A DNA stretch of 64,000 nucleotides from JBEIHX01 sp040381075 (GTDB lineage Bacteria > Pseudomonadota > Alphaproteobacteria > Caulobacterales > Aquidulcibacteraceae), in assembly GCA_040381075.1 (NCBI GenBank), contig JBEIHX010000018.1, positions 1 to 64,000 of the forward strand. The letters run 5' to 3'. Made by a program: the position numbers and the translations under genes. Shown here in pieces: positions 18,198 to 27,666 of the stretch. The notes beneath the pieces are model-generated. The model saw only the letters and a list, made by a program, of their open reading frames with translations. It was not told the origin of the DNA and searched no databases. Each line of letters starts with the position of its first letter. Within the stretch, counting starts at the first letter, position 1.

Positions 18198-18331
18198 TGT
18201 CGCCCGCCTGGCTGTGGCGGCGCCGTTGTCCATCCAGGCGCAACCGGTGCTGCGAGCCCGCCGGTTCGCCACGATCCATGGGCTTGTGATCGGCCTGCGG
18301 CTTCCATGACGGGCGCCATGCCTGGCGCCGG

Positions 18332-18367
18332 GCATGGTTCGGGACATGGTTCGGGGCATGGTTCGGG
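18332..18367. repeat. 12-bp tandem repeat
   Basis: Three units, GCATGGTTCGGG / ACATGGTTCGGG / GCATGGTTCGGG, with weaker copies running on towards 18420. In the 290-bp gap between tsaB and the DSD1-like gene. Confidence 0.85.
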
Positions 18368-18444
18368 GCGAGGCTTGAGGCCAGGTTCTGGGCCAATTTG
18401 GGGGTCCGGCTGCGGGCCCGACTTTGAACCAGAAAGGTGCGGCC

Positions 18445-18492
18445 CCCTGATCATCCCCCTGATCATCCCCCTGATCATCCCCCTGATCATCC
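18445..18492. repeat. 12-bp tandem repeat carrying the tsaB stop
   Basis: Four perfect copies of CCCTGATCATCC. On the minus strand each unit is GGATGATCAGGG and contains a TGA in the tsaB frame. The copy nearest tsaB supplies its actual stop codon at 18487-18489. Confidence 0.92.
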
Positions 18493-19185
18493 CTGCGGTC
18501 CGGCGCCAGCCGGTCCCGGATCGACCGGATACCCGTCCTTCCACGGATCGATGCCGCCCGGCAGTCTGGCGTCCGGGGCGCGCAGATAGGTCGGGCGGGG
18601 CGGCGCATCGGTGCGGGGGCGCGTGCAGGCCAGTCGCGCCAGCGCCGCCGGGTCGGGCAGATCGTCGGCTTCGCGCCGCCATCCCGGTCCGAGTTCTGCA
18701 ACCATCCGGTCGGCAGCCATGCCCGCCGCCACGCCGGTCATCCCTTTCAGCCGCGCCGCCAGCGCCGGCGCCGACAGGCGCTGTGGCGCCAGTATCTCGA
18801 CGCCATCGGCATAGGCGGCGGCATAAATCTCGCCCAATGCGGCTGGATGCACGCCAAGGCGCAGGCCCGTGTCACCGCCCTGGCGCGCGACGACCTCCAG
18901 GCTGGTGACCCCCACGGCCGGGATGCCGAGCGCGGCCGACAGTCCGCGCGCAAAGGCAAGCCCGACCCGCACGCCGGTGAATGATCCCGGTCCGCTCGTC
19001 ACGGCGATCGCGTGCAATTGCCCGAACCTCGTTCCGGCCGAGCGCATCACCGCGTCGCAGATCGGTGCGATGGCTTCGGCATGTCCCTGGCGCATCGCCT
19101 CGCGCATGACAGCGCGCACCCGCCCTTCCTGCGTCACGGCGACGGCGCATTGATCCAGACAGGTGTCGAGCGCCAGCCAAAGCAT
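18487..19185 (-). CDS. tsaB: tRNA threonylcarbamoyladenosine biosynthesis protein TsaB
   Basis: Partner of TsaD in making the t6A37 base of ANN-reading tRNAs. 232 aa with the ASKHA start LALDTCLDQCAVAV, the QGHAEAI segment and the hallmark TSGPGSFTGVRVGLAFARGL (the last part a dimer interface). The C-terminus GIDPWKDGYPVDPGPAGAGPQG is unusual and ends inside a 12-bp repeat array that provides the stop, so its tail may have been altered by the repeat. It follows the nitroreductase gene by 14 bp. Usually rimI or tsaD lies near; neither is in the window. Confidence 0.93.
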   Translation of the reverse strand: MLWLALDTCLDQCAVAVTQEGRVRAVMREAMRQGHAEAIAPICDAVMRSAGTRFGQLHAIAVTSGPGSFTGVRVGLAFARGLSAALGIPAVGVTSLEVVARQGGDTGLRLGVHPAALGEIYAAAYADGVEILAPQRLSAPALAARLKGMTGVAAGMAADRMVAELGPGWRREADDLPDPAALARLACTRPRTDAPPRPTYLRAPDARLPGGIDPWKDGYPVDPGPAGAGPQG

Positions 19186-19199
19186 GCCGCAGCGCGCGC

Positions 19200-19805
19200 T
19201 TACACAATGCGGCAGGCGTCGTCGAAGACGAGCCTTGGCGAACGTTCAAACAGGTTTTCCTCAGACCCGTAGCCGATATTGCACAGGAAGTTCGACTTCC
19301 ACGTGCGCATCACCGGATCACCGGCGAAAAAAGCCGCGTCGAGGCCCGTGCGGTCGAACCCCGACATCGGGCCGCAGTCAAGACCCAGGGAGCGCGCCGC
19401 CAGCATCAGGTAAGCCCCCTGCAGCGTGCCGTTGCGGAAAGCGGTTTCGTGGATCATTTCGGGCGATCCGCTGAACCAGTTCTTCGCGCCGGGCGCATGG
19501 GGAAAGAGTTCGGGAATACGCTCATAGAACTCCATGTCGTGAGCGATGATCGCAACCCAGGGCGCCGCCATGGTCTTGTCGACATTGCCGGGGGCCAGAT
19601 ACGGGCGCAGCTTCTCCTTGCCCTCCTTTGAGCCGACGAACACGAAGCGGGCCGGCGAGCAGTTGGCCGACGTCGGGCCCATCTTCGTCAGCTCATAGGT
19701 GGCGCGGATCAGCGTTTCGGGCACGCTGTGGGCTGTCCAGGCATTGCGCGAGCGCGCCTGGCGAAACAACTGGTCGAGCGCATTGTCATTGATCGGCGCT
19801 GGCAT
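19200..19805 (-). CDS. Malonic semialdehyde reductase / RutE-like nitroreductase
   Basis: 201-aa FMN-dependent nitroreductase-fold enzyme of the RutE/HadB group, which reduces malonic semialdehyde to 3-hydroxypropionate in pyrimidine breakdown. Typical stretches: SRNAWTAHSVP, MGPTSANCSPARFVFV, LGLDCGPMSGFD and FLCNIGYGSEENLFERSPRL. No other rut genes are nearby, so the physiological substrate is open. Probably co-transcribed with tsaB. Confidence 0.88.
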   Translation of the reverse strand: MPAPINDNALDQLFRQARSRNAWTAHSVPETLIRATYELTKMGPTSANCSPARFVFVGSKEGKEKLRPYLAPGNVDKTMAAPWVAIIAHDMEFYERIPELFPHAPGAKNWFSGSPEMIHETAFRNGTLQGAYLMLAARSLGLDCGPMSGFDRTGLDAAFFAGDPVMRTWKSNFLCNIGYGSEENLFERSPRLVFDDACRIV

Positions 19806-19893
19806 AGGGGCTCCATGGAATCACGGCGCGCGGGAACCGCGCGGCTGCGCGCGGCAGGCTACAGCGCCGTCGCGCCGGCGCAAGCCGCCAGCG

Positions 19894-19920
19894 CCGGCCA
19901 TCGCTCCGGCCATCGCTCCG
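19894..19920. repeat. 12-bp tandem duplication
   Basis: Two copies of CCGGCCATCGCT plus a partial third, in the gap between the lpoA-like gene end and the nitroreductase start. Confidence 0.8.
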
Positions 19921-19926
19921 GCCCGT

Positions 19927-21306
19927 TCAGCCCACCGGGGGCGCCACGAAGGTGCGCGGGGCCGGATCGACCACTTTCGGGGCTGACTCGCCAACCTCCA
20001 TGATCGCGAGCCCACGCTCCACCCCCCCGTCAGGACGCAGCCGGAACAGCCCATCCACCCCGATGAAGCCGTTGGGCGACTCCAGCGCGCGCCGGGACAG
20101 ACCATCGCGTCCGCGCGCCGCCGCCAGACGCGCCGCGAGCGACGTCGCGTCGTAGGCGATCGAGGACAGCCGCGTGGCGCGGCGGCTGAATGTCGCCTGA
20201 TAGCTTTCTTCGAACTTCGCCCGCGCCGTCGGATCGGCGGCCACGTACCACCCGCCCCGCAACGACGGCTCCTTGGAAATGTCCTCATCGCCCCAGTTCG
20301 ACAGCCCGATGAGCTTGACGTCCCGGTTCGGCGCGACGCCGTTGAAGGGGATCAGTGAGGCGAGAGCCCGCAGCAACGACCCCCGCTCAGCCAGCAGCAC
20401 CGCCTGCCTGCCGCGCGGACCGGCCTTCAGCACCGTGGCGACTTCCTTGGCGGGGGTCATCATTGCGTTGGGATCGCGCTGCACGAAGCGCACTGCGTCA
20501 ATCGTCGCCTGACGCAGGCTGGTCTGCGCCGAAAGCGCTGTTTCGACGCGCGTGCCGAAATCATTTTCAGGCGCGAGGAGCGCGTAGGATGTGACGCCCC
20601 TGCGGTTGGTGAAGTCGACGATGCGGGCGACTTCATCCTCGACCGCGAGCCCCATCACATAGACGCCCTGGCCGGCTACGGAGCGATCATTGGAAAAACT
20701 CAGGACCGGGGCTGCCCCGTTGCGCGCCTGTGCGTTCACGGCGGGCGCCTGATTGGCGAACAACGGTCCAAGGATCAGGTCTGCGCCCTGCTCCATCAGA
20801 CCGCGCGCCGCCGCCTCCGCCGATTGTGGGGTCGCACCGGAATCACGCGGCAACAGCAGAAAATTGCGGTCCCCATGCTCGAATACGGCCAGCTGGGCTG
20901 CATTGAACAGCGCATTGGCCTCGTCGCGCACCGACGGATTGGAATGGGAAAAGGGCAACAGAAGGCCAACCCGCACAATCGGGCGGTCAGCCATGAACGG
21001 CGGCGTCAACCCTGACTTGCGGCCGGACGGGGCGCCCAGGACGCCGGTGTCGGACGCCCGGGCTATATCCGTCGGACCGGCTGCGGCGCTGGTCGTGCGC
21101 CCGATCGATGGCGCGCCCTCATCCGTTGTCGCGCAGCCTGCCGCGAGCGCCAGCGCCCCCGCGGCCAGCGCCAGGCGCACCCTGGCCGAGACGGCCCGCA
21201 CCATGGCGCGCGCCGGGAACCTTCCGGCCCGCTGGGGTCTGGCCGCAGCCTTGCCCGGATCCTTTGGAGGCGCCCCGTCCTGGAGGCCGGATTTGAAAAT
21301 GCCCAC
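19927..21306 (-). CDS. LpoA-like penicillin-binding protein activator, lipoprotein
   Basis: Lipoprotein of the LpoA/periplasmic-binding-protein-like (type I) family, expected in the outer membrane facing peptidoglycan synthases. The lipobox is LALAAGC, followed by TTDEGAP. The core starts VRVGLLLPFSHSNPSVRDEANALFNAAQLA and includes LILGPLFANQAPAV and VMGLAVEDEVARI. GTG 21306 has GGAGAGG 5 nt upstream and gives a long n-region; ATG 21204 just before the hydrophobic stretch is an alternative without a good ribosome site. Confidence 0.82.
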   Translation of the reverse strand: MGIFKSGLQDGAPPKDPGKAAARPQRAGRFPARAMVRAVSARVRLALAAGALALAAGCATTDEGAPSIGRTTSAAAGPTDIARASDTGVLGAPSGRKSGLTPPFMADRPIVRVGLLLPFSHSNPSVRDEANALFNAAQLAVFEHGDRNFLLLPRDSGATPQSAEAAARGLMEQGADLILGPLFANQAPAVNAQARNGAAPVLSFSNDRSVAGQGVYVMGLAVEDEVARIVDFTNRRGVTSYALLAPENDFGTRVETALSAQTSLRQATIDAVRFVQRDPNAMMTPAKEVATVLKAGPRGRQAVLLAERGSLLRALASLIPFNGVAPNRDVKLIGLSNWGDEDISKEPSLRGGWYVAADPTARAKFEESYQATFSRRATRLSSIAYDATSLAARLAAARGRDGLSRRALESPNGFIGVDGLFRLRPDGGVERGLAIMEVGESAPKVVDPAPRTFVAPPVG

Positions 21307-21763
21307 GTCAGCCTCTCCGCCCGAGCGGCGCCGCATGGACGCCCGGCCTGTGTCCGTCTCTAGCCCCGCTGATCAGCATGGCAAAGCCAGCCGGACAACC
21401 ATCGCTGCGTTTCGTGACGGGATTGCGGCGTCGATCCGGTCATGACAGAGGGGGCGGGCCATGCCGGCGCGCCGCCCGGTTCTCCCTGGCGCCGCCGGAG
21501 GGATCGCGACGCCAGCGTGGCGAGGCCTGCCCGCCGCGCGTCGAAACGCTGCTGATCACCCGGGGGCGATCACTTCGGGGGATTCCCGCGGGGGATCACT
21601 GCGGGGCGATCACCGGGGGGGCGATCACCGGGCGGGCGATCACCGGGCGGGCGATCACCGGGCGGGCGAACCTGAGCCTTAACCATCACAAAACCGCCCG
21701 ATGGCAGGGTCATGGAAAGCCGCGTCTTGGCGATTCGCTGCATGCGCCGACGGGAGGGTGAAG
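21307..21763. other. Intergenic region where rsmI and yraN are often found
   Basis: About 455 bp between the lpoA-like gene and the BON gene. No coding frame is convincing. In many alphaproteobacteria rsmI and yraN sit here, before gshB; neither is present. The region holds a tandem array at 21567-21665. Confidence 0.6.
21567..21665. repeat. 15-bp tandem repeat array
   Basis: Four near-perfect units of GCGATCACCGGGCGG at 21606-21665, preceded by degenerate copies back to 21567. Noncoding and just upstream of the BON-protein promoter region. Confidence 0.92.
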
Positions 21764-22498
21764 ATGACCGCGTTCCAATCGGCATGCCGATCCGCCGCCG
21801 GCGCCGCGTTGATCCGCGTCGCCGTCCTGTGGGGCGTGGCGCCCGCCTGTCTTGCCGCGTCCGGGTGCGCCGCCGCGGTGGTGGCGGGGGCCGGCGCGGC
21901 GGGCGTCGCCGCGCTGCAGGACAAGACCCTTGGCGAGAGCGTCGACGACACGTCGATCTGGAACGAAATCCGCTCCCGTTTCCTGGCTGCGCGCGGCATG
22001 GCGCTCAACAGCGTGGATGTCGAGGTCAGCCAACGGTTCGTGCTGCTCTCGGGAACCGTCCTGAGCGAGGCGGATCGCACCGAAGCCGGACGCATTGCCC
22101 AGTCTGTGGGGCGCGTCGCCGGGGTAGGCAATGAGATCCTGATCGGCGCGCCGCGCAGCGCCGCGCAGGCCGCCGCCGATGAGCTCATCACCGCAGGCGT
22201 GCGCGCGCGCCTCGCGACGTCTGCCGGCGTGCGGGCGATCAACTACAACATCGAGACCCACCAGGGCGTCGTCTATCTGCTCGGCGTGGCGCGTGACGAT
22301 GCTGAACTGGAGCGCGCGGTGGACGAAGCCCGCGTTGTGCGCGGCGTCCAGAAAGTCATCTCCTATGTGCGCGTCATCCCGCTGCGCCCGCCCGACAGCG
22401 CGCCGGCGGGCGCGCCTGCTGCGCCCCCGGACGCGGCCTTCGCAGGATCGGCTTCGGGAGACGCCTCCGGGCCCGTCTCCCTGGCCCCGCCGCGCTGA
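21764..22498 (+). CDS. BON-domain lipoprotein
   Basis: 244-aa exported protein with two BON (bacterial OsmY and nodulation) domains, about residues 60-130 and 135-205. The signal peptide ends at LAASGC, a lipobox. BON domains are thought to bind membranes or peptidoglycan; OsmY/DolP-like proteins protect the envelope under stress. ATG 21764 has GGGAGGG 8 nt upstream. The C-terminal 40 residues are Ala/Pro-rich. It precedes gshB by 80 bp. Confidence 0.9.
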   Translation: MTAFQSACRSAAGAALIRVAVLWGVAPACLAASGCAAAVVAGAGAAGVAALQDKTLGESVDDTSIWNEIRSRFLAARGMALNSVDVEVSQRFVLLSGTVLSEADRTEAGRIAQSVGRVAGVGNEILIGAPRSAAQAAADELITAGVRARLATSAGVRAINYNIETHQGVVYLLGVARDDAELERAVDEARVVRGVQKVISYVRVIPLRPPDSAPAGAPAAPPDAAFAGSASGDASGPVSLAPPR

Positions 22499-22578
22499 TC
22501 CAGGCCTCCGGCGGCCCGCCCCGCGTCGCGGCGGCCGCCCCATTGGACGCCTGCGCCGACCTCGGCTAGCAACATCGC

Positions 22579-23523
<945 letters not shown>

Positions 23524-23929
23524 GTTAACGCGTGGGCCACACCTTCGTCTGCGGGCGGTGCGCGCCCGGCGTCACGCGCGACCGCGCACGTTGTTCATTT
23601 GTTCCCGATTTGTTTACGTTTTGACCCCAGCCTTGTCCATGCCTGTGGATAAGTATCTCGATTTTTTGATCTTTTTCTGATCACTGACGCGCAGTGCAGC
23701 ATGGAATTCTCCGAGTGCGTTCACCGTCGCCGCCAGGCGCAGCGCCGCCCCCCAGGCATGGGTCCCGCAGCCGGAGCGCAGGCCACCCAAACGCATCCGG
23801 CCGAAAGCGCCCGGCGCGCCAGCCCCGGTCCGGCGCAGTGCGTGAAGGGTCGTGTGGATCACGATCACAGGCAGGGGCGCCGGTTCGCGTGCTGGTGACT
23901 CGCGACATTGTCCTGAGGCGGTATCAGCA
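23524..23929. other. Intergenic region with an AT-rich stretch
   Basis: About 400 bp without a convincing gene. 23585-23690 is clearly richer in A+T than the rest of the window, with runs of T, several GATC sites and a perfect DnaA-box 9-mer at 23644-23652. It marks the gshB-side flank of the element remnant. Confidence 0.5.
23644..23652. promoter_or_regulatory. Perfect DnaA-box sequence in AT-rich DNA
   Basis: TGTGGATAA, complement of TTATCCACA, followed by AGTATCTCGATTTTTTGATC. No further boxes are nearby, so an origin is not supported. Confidence 0.3.
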
Positions 23930-24313
23930 ATGAAGCGCAAGCCCCACCACAAGAATGGTCGAGACCAAGCGCGCGCCCAGCCGGATTTGTTCGCAGCGGT
24001 CGGCACTGCACAGATGCCGGCCGTGACGGTGGGTGCTGACGCGGGTGTGCGCTTACCGATGCCGGCGAACCAGACTAAGCCTACGAGGGCGGTCAAGCCA
24101 GCGCCTTTGGTCGCTCGGCCACCGAACGGATTGTTGCGCGTGCGCGAGGCTGCGGCGCGTCCCGGCTTGTCGAAATCCACATGAGACAAGATGCGCTGCG
24201 AGGGACGCGGACCACGCTACGTGAAGATCACGGGCAAGCTTGCGGGATATGATCCGGCTGATCTCGACACTTACCCCGAAGGGCGAAAGCGGCAATCGAC
24301 TTCAGAACGTTGA
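23930..24313 (+). pseudogene. AlpA/excisionase-like HTH regulator with internal stop
   Basis: Small MerR-like winged-helix DNA-binding protein of the kind that controls phage-type integrases. From ATG 23930 a variable N-terminus leads to LLRVREAAARPGLSKST, then TGA at 24182-24184, then in the same frame DKMRCEGRGPRYVKITGK, LAGYDPADLDTY and QSTSER to a TGA at 24311. This is one continuous HTH_17-type domain broken by a single stop, probably Trp (TGG) or Leu originally. The proline in AARPGLS is also unusual. It faces and overlaps the truncated integrase, so both belong to one decayed element. Confidence 0.8.
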
Positions 24314-25271
24314 GATGGCTCGCAACCTCAATGAGCCTAAGTTTCAGTATCTCGACTGCGGCGGCGTTGAGATTGATCACTTTGCGACCGGTGCGTCCGG
24401 CCTTGTGACGCTCCGGATGCAGGATAATGGCCGGACGCGAGAAGTCGATCTCGGACCACGCCAGATCGCGCATCTCGGCGAGCCTGGCGCCCGTCAGGGC
24501 GATGATGCGGAAGAGGTCGGCATGGTCCTCCCATATCTCGGCGCACGCCTCCATGGCGTCGAGCACTACGAACAAGTGCACCGCTTCCTCGTAGGTGAGA
24601 AAGCGCTCGCGCAGCCGGTCCTGCGGCTTGGCCGCGCGCGCGGCGGGGTTGTCCTTGATCAGCTCGCGCTTGATCGCCCAGTTCAGCGTGGCGCAGAGCG
24701 TGCGAGTTGCCCGACCCATCACTTTGGGACCGCCCAGGACGGTCGACTTCCGGCGAAAGCCCAGCTTCTGGGTATGCGCGGTCTTGAAGTTGGCGACGTC
24801 CCGCTGCCAGCGGGAGATGTCCGGGGTCGTAAGCGCATTGATGCTGTAGGCGCCCAGAAGGGGCTCCACATGGCAGCGCAGGTCGCGTTCGTCCGTCCGC
24901 CATGAGCTTTCGCGCTTCTCAGGCTTATTGATGCGGCCCTCTGTCAGATAGAGCTGAATCAATTCAGCGATTGTCGCAGCGTTGCGGCGCACTTCCTTTT
25001 CGTGCTGAGGATCGCCGCCGCGGCTTGCGTTGTGCTTGGCGTCTTCGGCGGCCTTGCGCGCCTTCTCAGCTGTGAAGGGCCCGCAGTCGCCAATCACGAA
25101 AAGGCGTTGACGACGCCCGGCGCGATACTTGAGCTCGAACGTCTTGCGGCCACTTGGGCGCACTCGCAGACGGAAGCCTTTCACGTCGCTGTCCCAGATG
25201 CAGTATGCTTTCTCGGCGTCGGGTTGCGCGGCCTCGATGACCCTTTTCGTCAGCTTTTGAGGTGCTTGCAT
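24228..25271 (-). pseudogene. P4-type tyrosine integrase, C-terminus lost
   Basis: Integrase of a genomic island. The N-terminal arm-binding domain starts KLTKRVIEAAQPDAEKAYCIWDSD, and the core-binding domain follows (about 105-200). The catalytic domain begins with LTGARLAEMRDLAWSEID, giving the first Arg, and continues to the HKAGRTGRK segment. Then the sequence leaves the family and ends at 347 aa without the HxxR, H/W and Tyr motifs. The last part overlaps the AlpA-like gene, so the missing end was removed by a deletion that brought the two together. It cannot catalyse recombination. ATG 25271 fits the family start. Confidence 0.85.
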
Positions 25272-25611
25272 AGGCGGGCAGTCCAGATTTTGGTCACCAC
25301 ATGGTCACCACGAGAGCGGAAATCAGCGGCTAGATGCGCTCATCAACGCCAACCCCAATTTGACTGTAACATATTGCAAATGCAGGAAAAACGACACGTC
25401 CGGCAAACGTCCGGCACTGTGCGCAATCATGGCCTCGGAGGCCTTTCACATCCCCCGCGGCCTGGTCCGCCCCATCGGACCGGTCGACGGCCCGCACCCC
25501 GGCCGCCTGCAGTCCGGTTTTGTGCAGGATGGCAGGCGCGCCCGGGCGGTCTTGAACGTTTCTTAGCAGCGGGCGCGATACGCTCGCCGGTCTCCGGTTC
25601 GGACGCAGCCC
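25272..25611. other. Intergenic region beside the integrase
   Basis: About 340 bp. It contains a direct repeat TGGTCACCAC ATGGTCACCACGA at about 25288-25312, which could be an integrase arm site, but no tRNA gene or clear attachment core was found. The right half leads into the histidine kinase gene. Confidence 0.4.
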
Positions 25612-27480
25612 ATGACCAGCACCACGCCCTTCGCAAGCCTCGCGCCCGGACAGCGCGCCGGCGACGCCGTTGAACACGCCTTCGCCACCCTTTTTGAAGG
25701 GTCGCCCCAGCCGGCCGTGCTGACGGACGCCTATGGCCGCGTCCAGGCGGCGAATGCGGGTTTCGCAACTGCTGCAGGCGTCGCCGGCGGCGATCTTGCC
25801 GGCGTCGCCTGGGCTGGCGTGGCCGACCGCCTTGCAGCCCGGATCGCCGCGCAATGGCGCAGACTGCCGCTTGCCGCGGGCTGGGCGGTCCATGTCGCCG
25901 ATCCGCCAGGCCCCGACGCAGCGCATGCGCACGGCGAACCGCACGGCGAGACCAGCTTTGGGCGCGCCAAGACGATGTTTCTGGCCACGGTCAGCCATGA
26001 GATCCGCACGCCGCTCAACGGCATCCTTGGCATGGCTGGCCTGCTTGCCGACACGCCCCTTGCCCCGGCGCAGGCCGAATACGTCCGCATCGTGCGCGAA
26101 AGCGGCGCCCACCTCCTTACGCTGATCAACGACATCCTCGACTACGCCAAGCTTGAAGCCGGCAGACTGGAGCTTGAGGCGACCGATTTCGATCCCACCG
26201 CCGTGCTGCAGACCGTCGCCGAACTCCTGTCCCCGCGCGCCCGCGCCAAGGGGCTGGAGATAGAAAGCATCCATGATCCCGCCCTGCCGGAACTGCTGCG
26301 CGGGGATGACGGGCGGCTGCGCCAGATCCTGCTCAATCTCGCCGGCAATGCGGTCAAATTCACTGCGACCGGCGGGGTCATCATCGAGTCGGTGCTGCTG
26401 GAAAACGCGCGCGGCTTCGTCCTGGCGCGCTTTCAGGTCCGCGACACCGGGCCAGGCATTCCGCCCGACAGGGTGGACGACCTGTTCCAGGACTTTGTCC
26501 AGATTGATCCCACCCATGCGCGTCGGCACGAGGGCGCCGGTCTCGGCCTCGCCATCGTCAAGCGGTTGGCCCGCGCCCTCGGCGGCGATGCGGGCGTCAC
26601 TTCCAGACCCGACAGGGGCGCCGTGTTCTATGTCGATCTGCCGTTTCAGAATGCGCGCCCGGGACGACGGGAGACCACCGAGCCGGCGCTGCGCCGCCTG
26701 GACGGTCGGCGGGTCGGTCTGATCACAACGTCGCCCATTCTGGCCCAGGCCGCAGGTCGCGCGCTGGCCGACGCCGGGGCCGTCGTCGCGCCCTGCGACG
26801 GGCCCGATGCGGTGGCGGGCGCTGGCGTCTGCGTGGTCCTGCTGGATCACGCCGCCGCCTGCGGACAGGCGCGCGACATCATCGCCGCCGGCCCGCCGGT
26901 CATCATCCTCACGCCGCAGGAGGACAGGGGACTGATCGACCTCTATCGCAGCCAGGGCTGTCAGGGTTTCCTGGTCAAACCCCTGCGCCGGCGCTCGCTG
27001 CTGGAGCGCGTCGCGCTGGCGTCGGCCCCGCGCCAGACCCCCATCGCTGCTCGCGACGCGATGCAGGCTGTCGACGACGAACGCGTCGGCGATCATGCGG
27101 GCAGGAGCGCGCGCATCCTGCTGGCGGAAGACAACCCCATCAACGCAAGGCTCGCCATGGCCATCCTGGAGCGGGAAGGTCACCGGGTGGATGCCGTCGG
27201 CGATGGCGAGGAGGCGCTCGCCGCGCTGGCGGCGGCGCCGTACGACCTGGTGCTGATGGATGTGCGCATGCCCAAGCTTGATGGCCGCGAAGCGACCAGG
27301 CGGCTGCGCGCCGCAGGCGGTCCCAACGCCGGAATTCCGGTGATCGCGCTCACCGCGGAAGCCTTTCCTGACGATCTCGCCGCATGCCTGCGCGCCGGCA
27401 TGAACGAGGTCGCCACCAAGCCCCTGGATCCGGCCGGGCTCGCAGCGGTGGTGCGCCGCTGGAGCCAGTCCGCGGCATGA
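25612..27480 (+). CDS. Hybrid sensor histidine kinase/response regulator
   Basis: 622-aa soluble hybrid kinase. Order: PAS-like sensor (about 20-100), HisKA with the phospho-accepting His129 in VSHEIRTPLNG, HATPase_c with N box NLAGNAVKF and G boxes DTGPGIPPD and GAGLGLAIVKR (to about 345), a degenerate receiver-like domain lacking a clear phospho-Asp (about 365-470), and a complete C-terminal receiver (about 499-615) with AEDNP, the acceptor Asp in LMDVRMP and the Lys of TKPLD. No membrane segments, so it senses a cytoplasmic signal. No partner regulator is adjacent. Confidence 0.93.
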   Translation: MTSTTPFASLAPGQRAGDAVEHAFATLFEGSPQPAVLTDAYGRVQAANAGFATAAGVAGGDLAGVAWAGVADRLAARIAAQWRRLPLAAGWAVHVADPPGPDAAHAHGEPHGETSFGRAKTMFLATVSHEIRTPLNGILGMAGLLADTPLAPAQAEYVRIVRESGAHLLTLINDILDYAKLEAGRLELEATDFDPTAVLQTVAELLSPRARAKGLEIESIHDPALPELLRGDDGRLRQILLNLAGNAVKFTATGGVIIESVLLENARGFVLARFQVRDTGPGIPPDRVDDLFQDFVQIDPTHARRHEGAGLGLAIVKRLARALGGDAGVTSRPDRGAVFYVDLPFQNARPGRRETTEPALRRLDGRRVGLITTSPILAQAAGRALADAGAVVAPCDGPDAVAGAGVCVVLLDHAAACGQARDIIAAGPPVIILTPQEDRGLIDLYRSQGCQGFLVKPLRRRSLLERVALASAPRQTPIAARDAMQAVDDERVGDHAGRSARILLAEDNPINARLAMAILEREGHRVDAVGDGEEALAALAAAPYDLVLMDVRMPKLDGREATRRLRAAGGPNAGIPVIALTAEAFPDDLAACLRAGMNEVATKPLDPAGLAAVVRRWSQSAA

Positions 27481-27666
27481 GCCGCTGACTTTGAGGCCGG
27501 ATCCGGCCGCCGGCAGGCTAGGTGGCCCTGCGCCGCCATGACCGGTCGGGGCGACGATCCTGCCGGCGCGCACGACGCACTTGGCGCCGGGCGCTCTGTG
27601 TGAGAGCAGGTTTCACCCTGCAGTCGCATCGGCGTGCATGCGGCAGGGACAGACGGGGGAAATGTC

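Noticed and set aside
18198..18701. N-terminal extension of the DSD1-like enzyme
   Set aside because: The open frame translates two repeat arrays and overlaps tsaB; the family begins at 18197.
23585..23690. Replication origin
   Set aside because: Only one DnaA box and no origin-linked genes such as dnaA, parAB or hemE nearby.
24182..24184. TGA recoded as Trp or selenocysteine in the AlpA-like gene
   Set aside because: TGA is the normal stop of many genes here, and no selenocysteine element is visible.
23614..24189. 191-aa leftward open frame
   Set aside because: Antisense to the AlpA-like frame and without recognisable composition or motifs.
24240..24905. 221-aa rightward open frame
   Set aside because: Shadow of the integrase gene on the opposite strand.
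25272..25611. tRNA gene as integration target
   Set aside because: No T-loop, acceptor stem or CCA end could be found.
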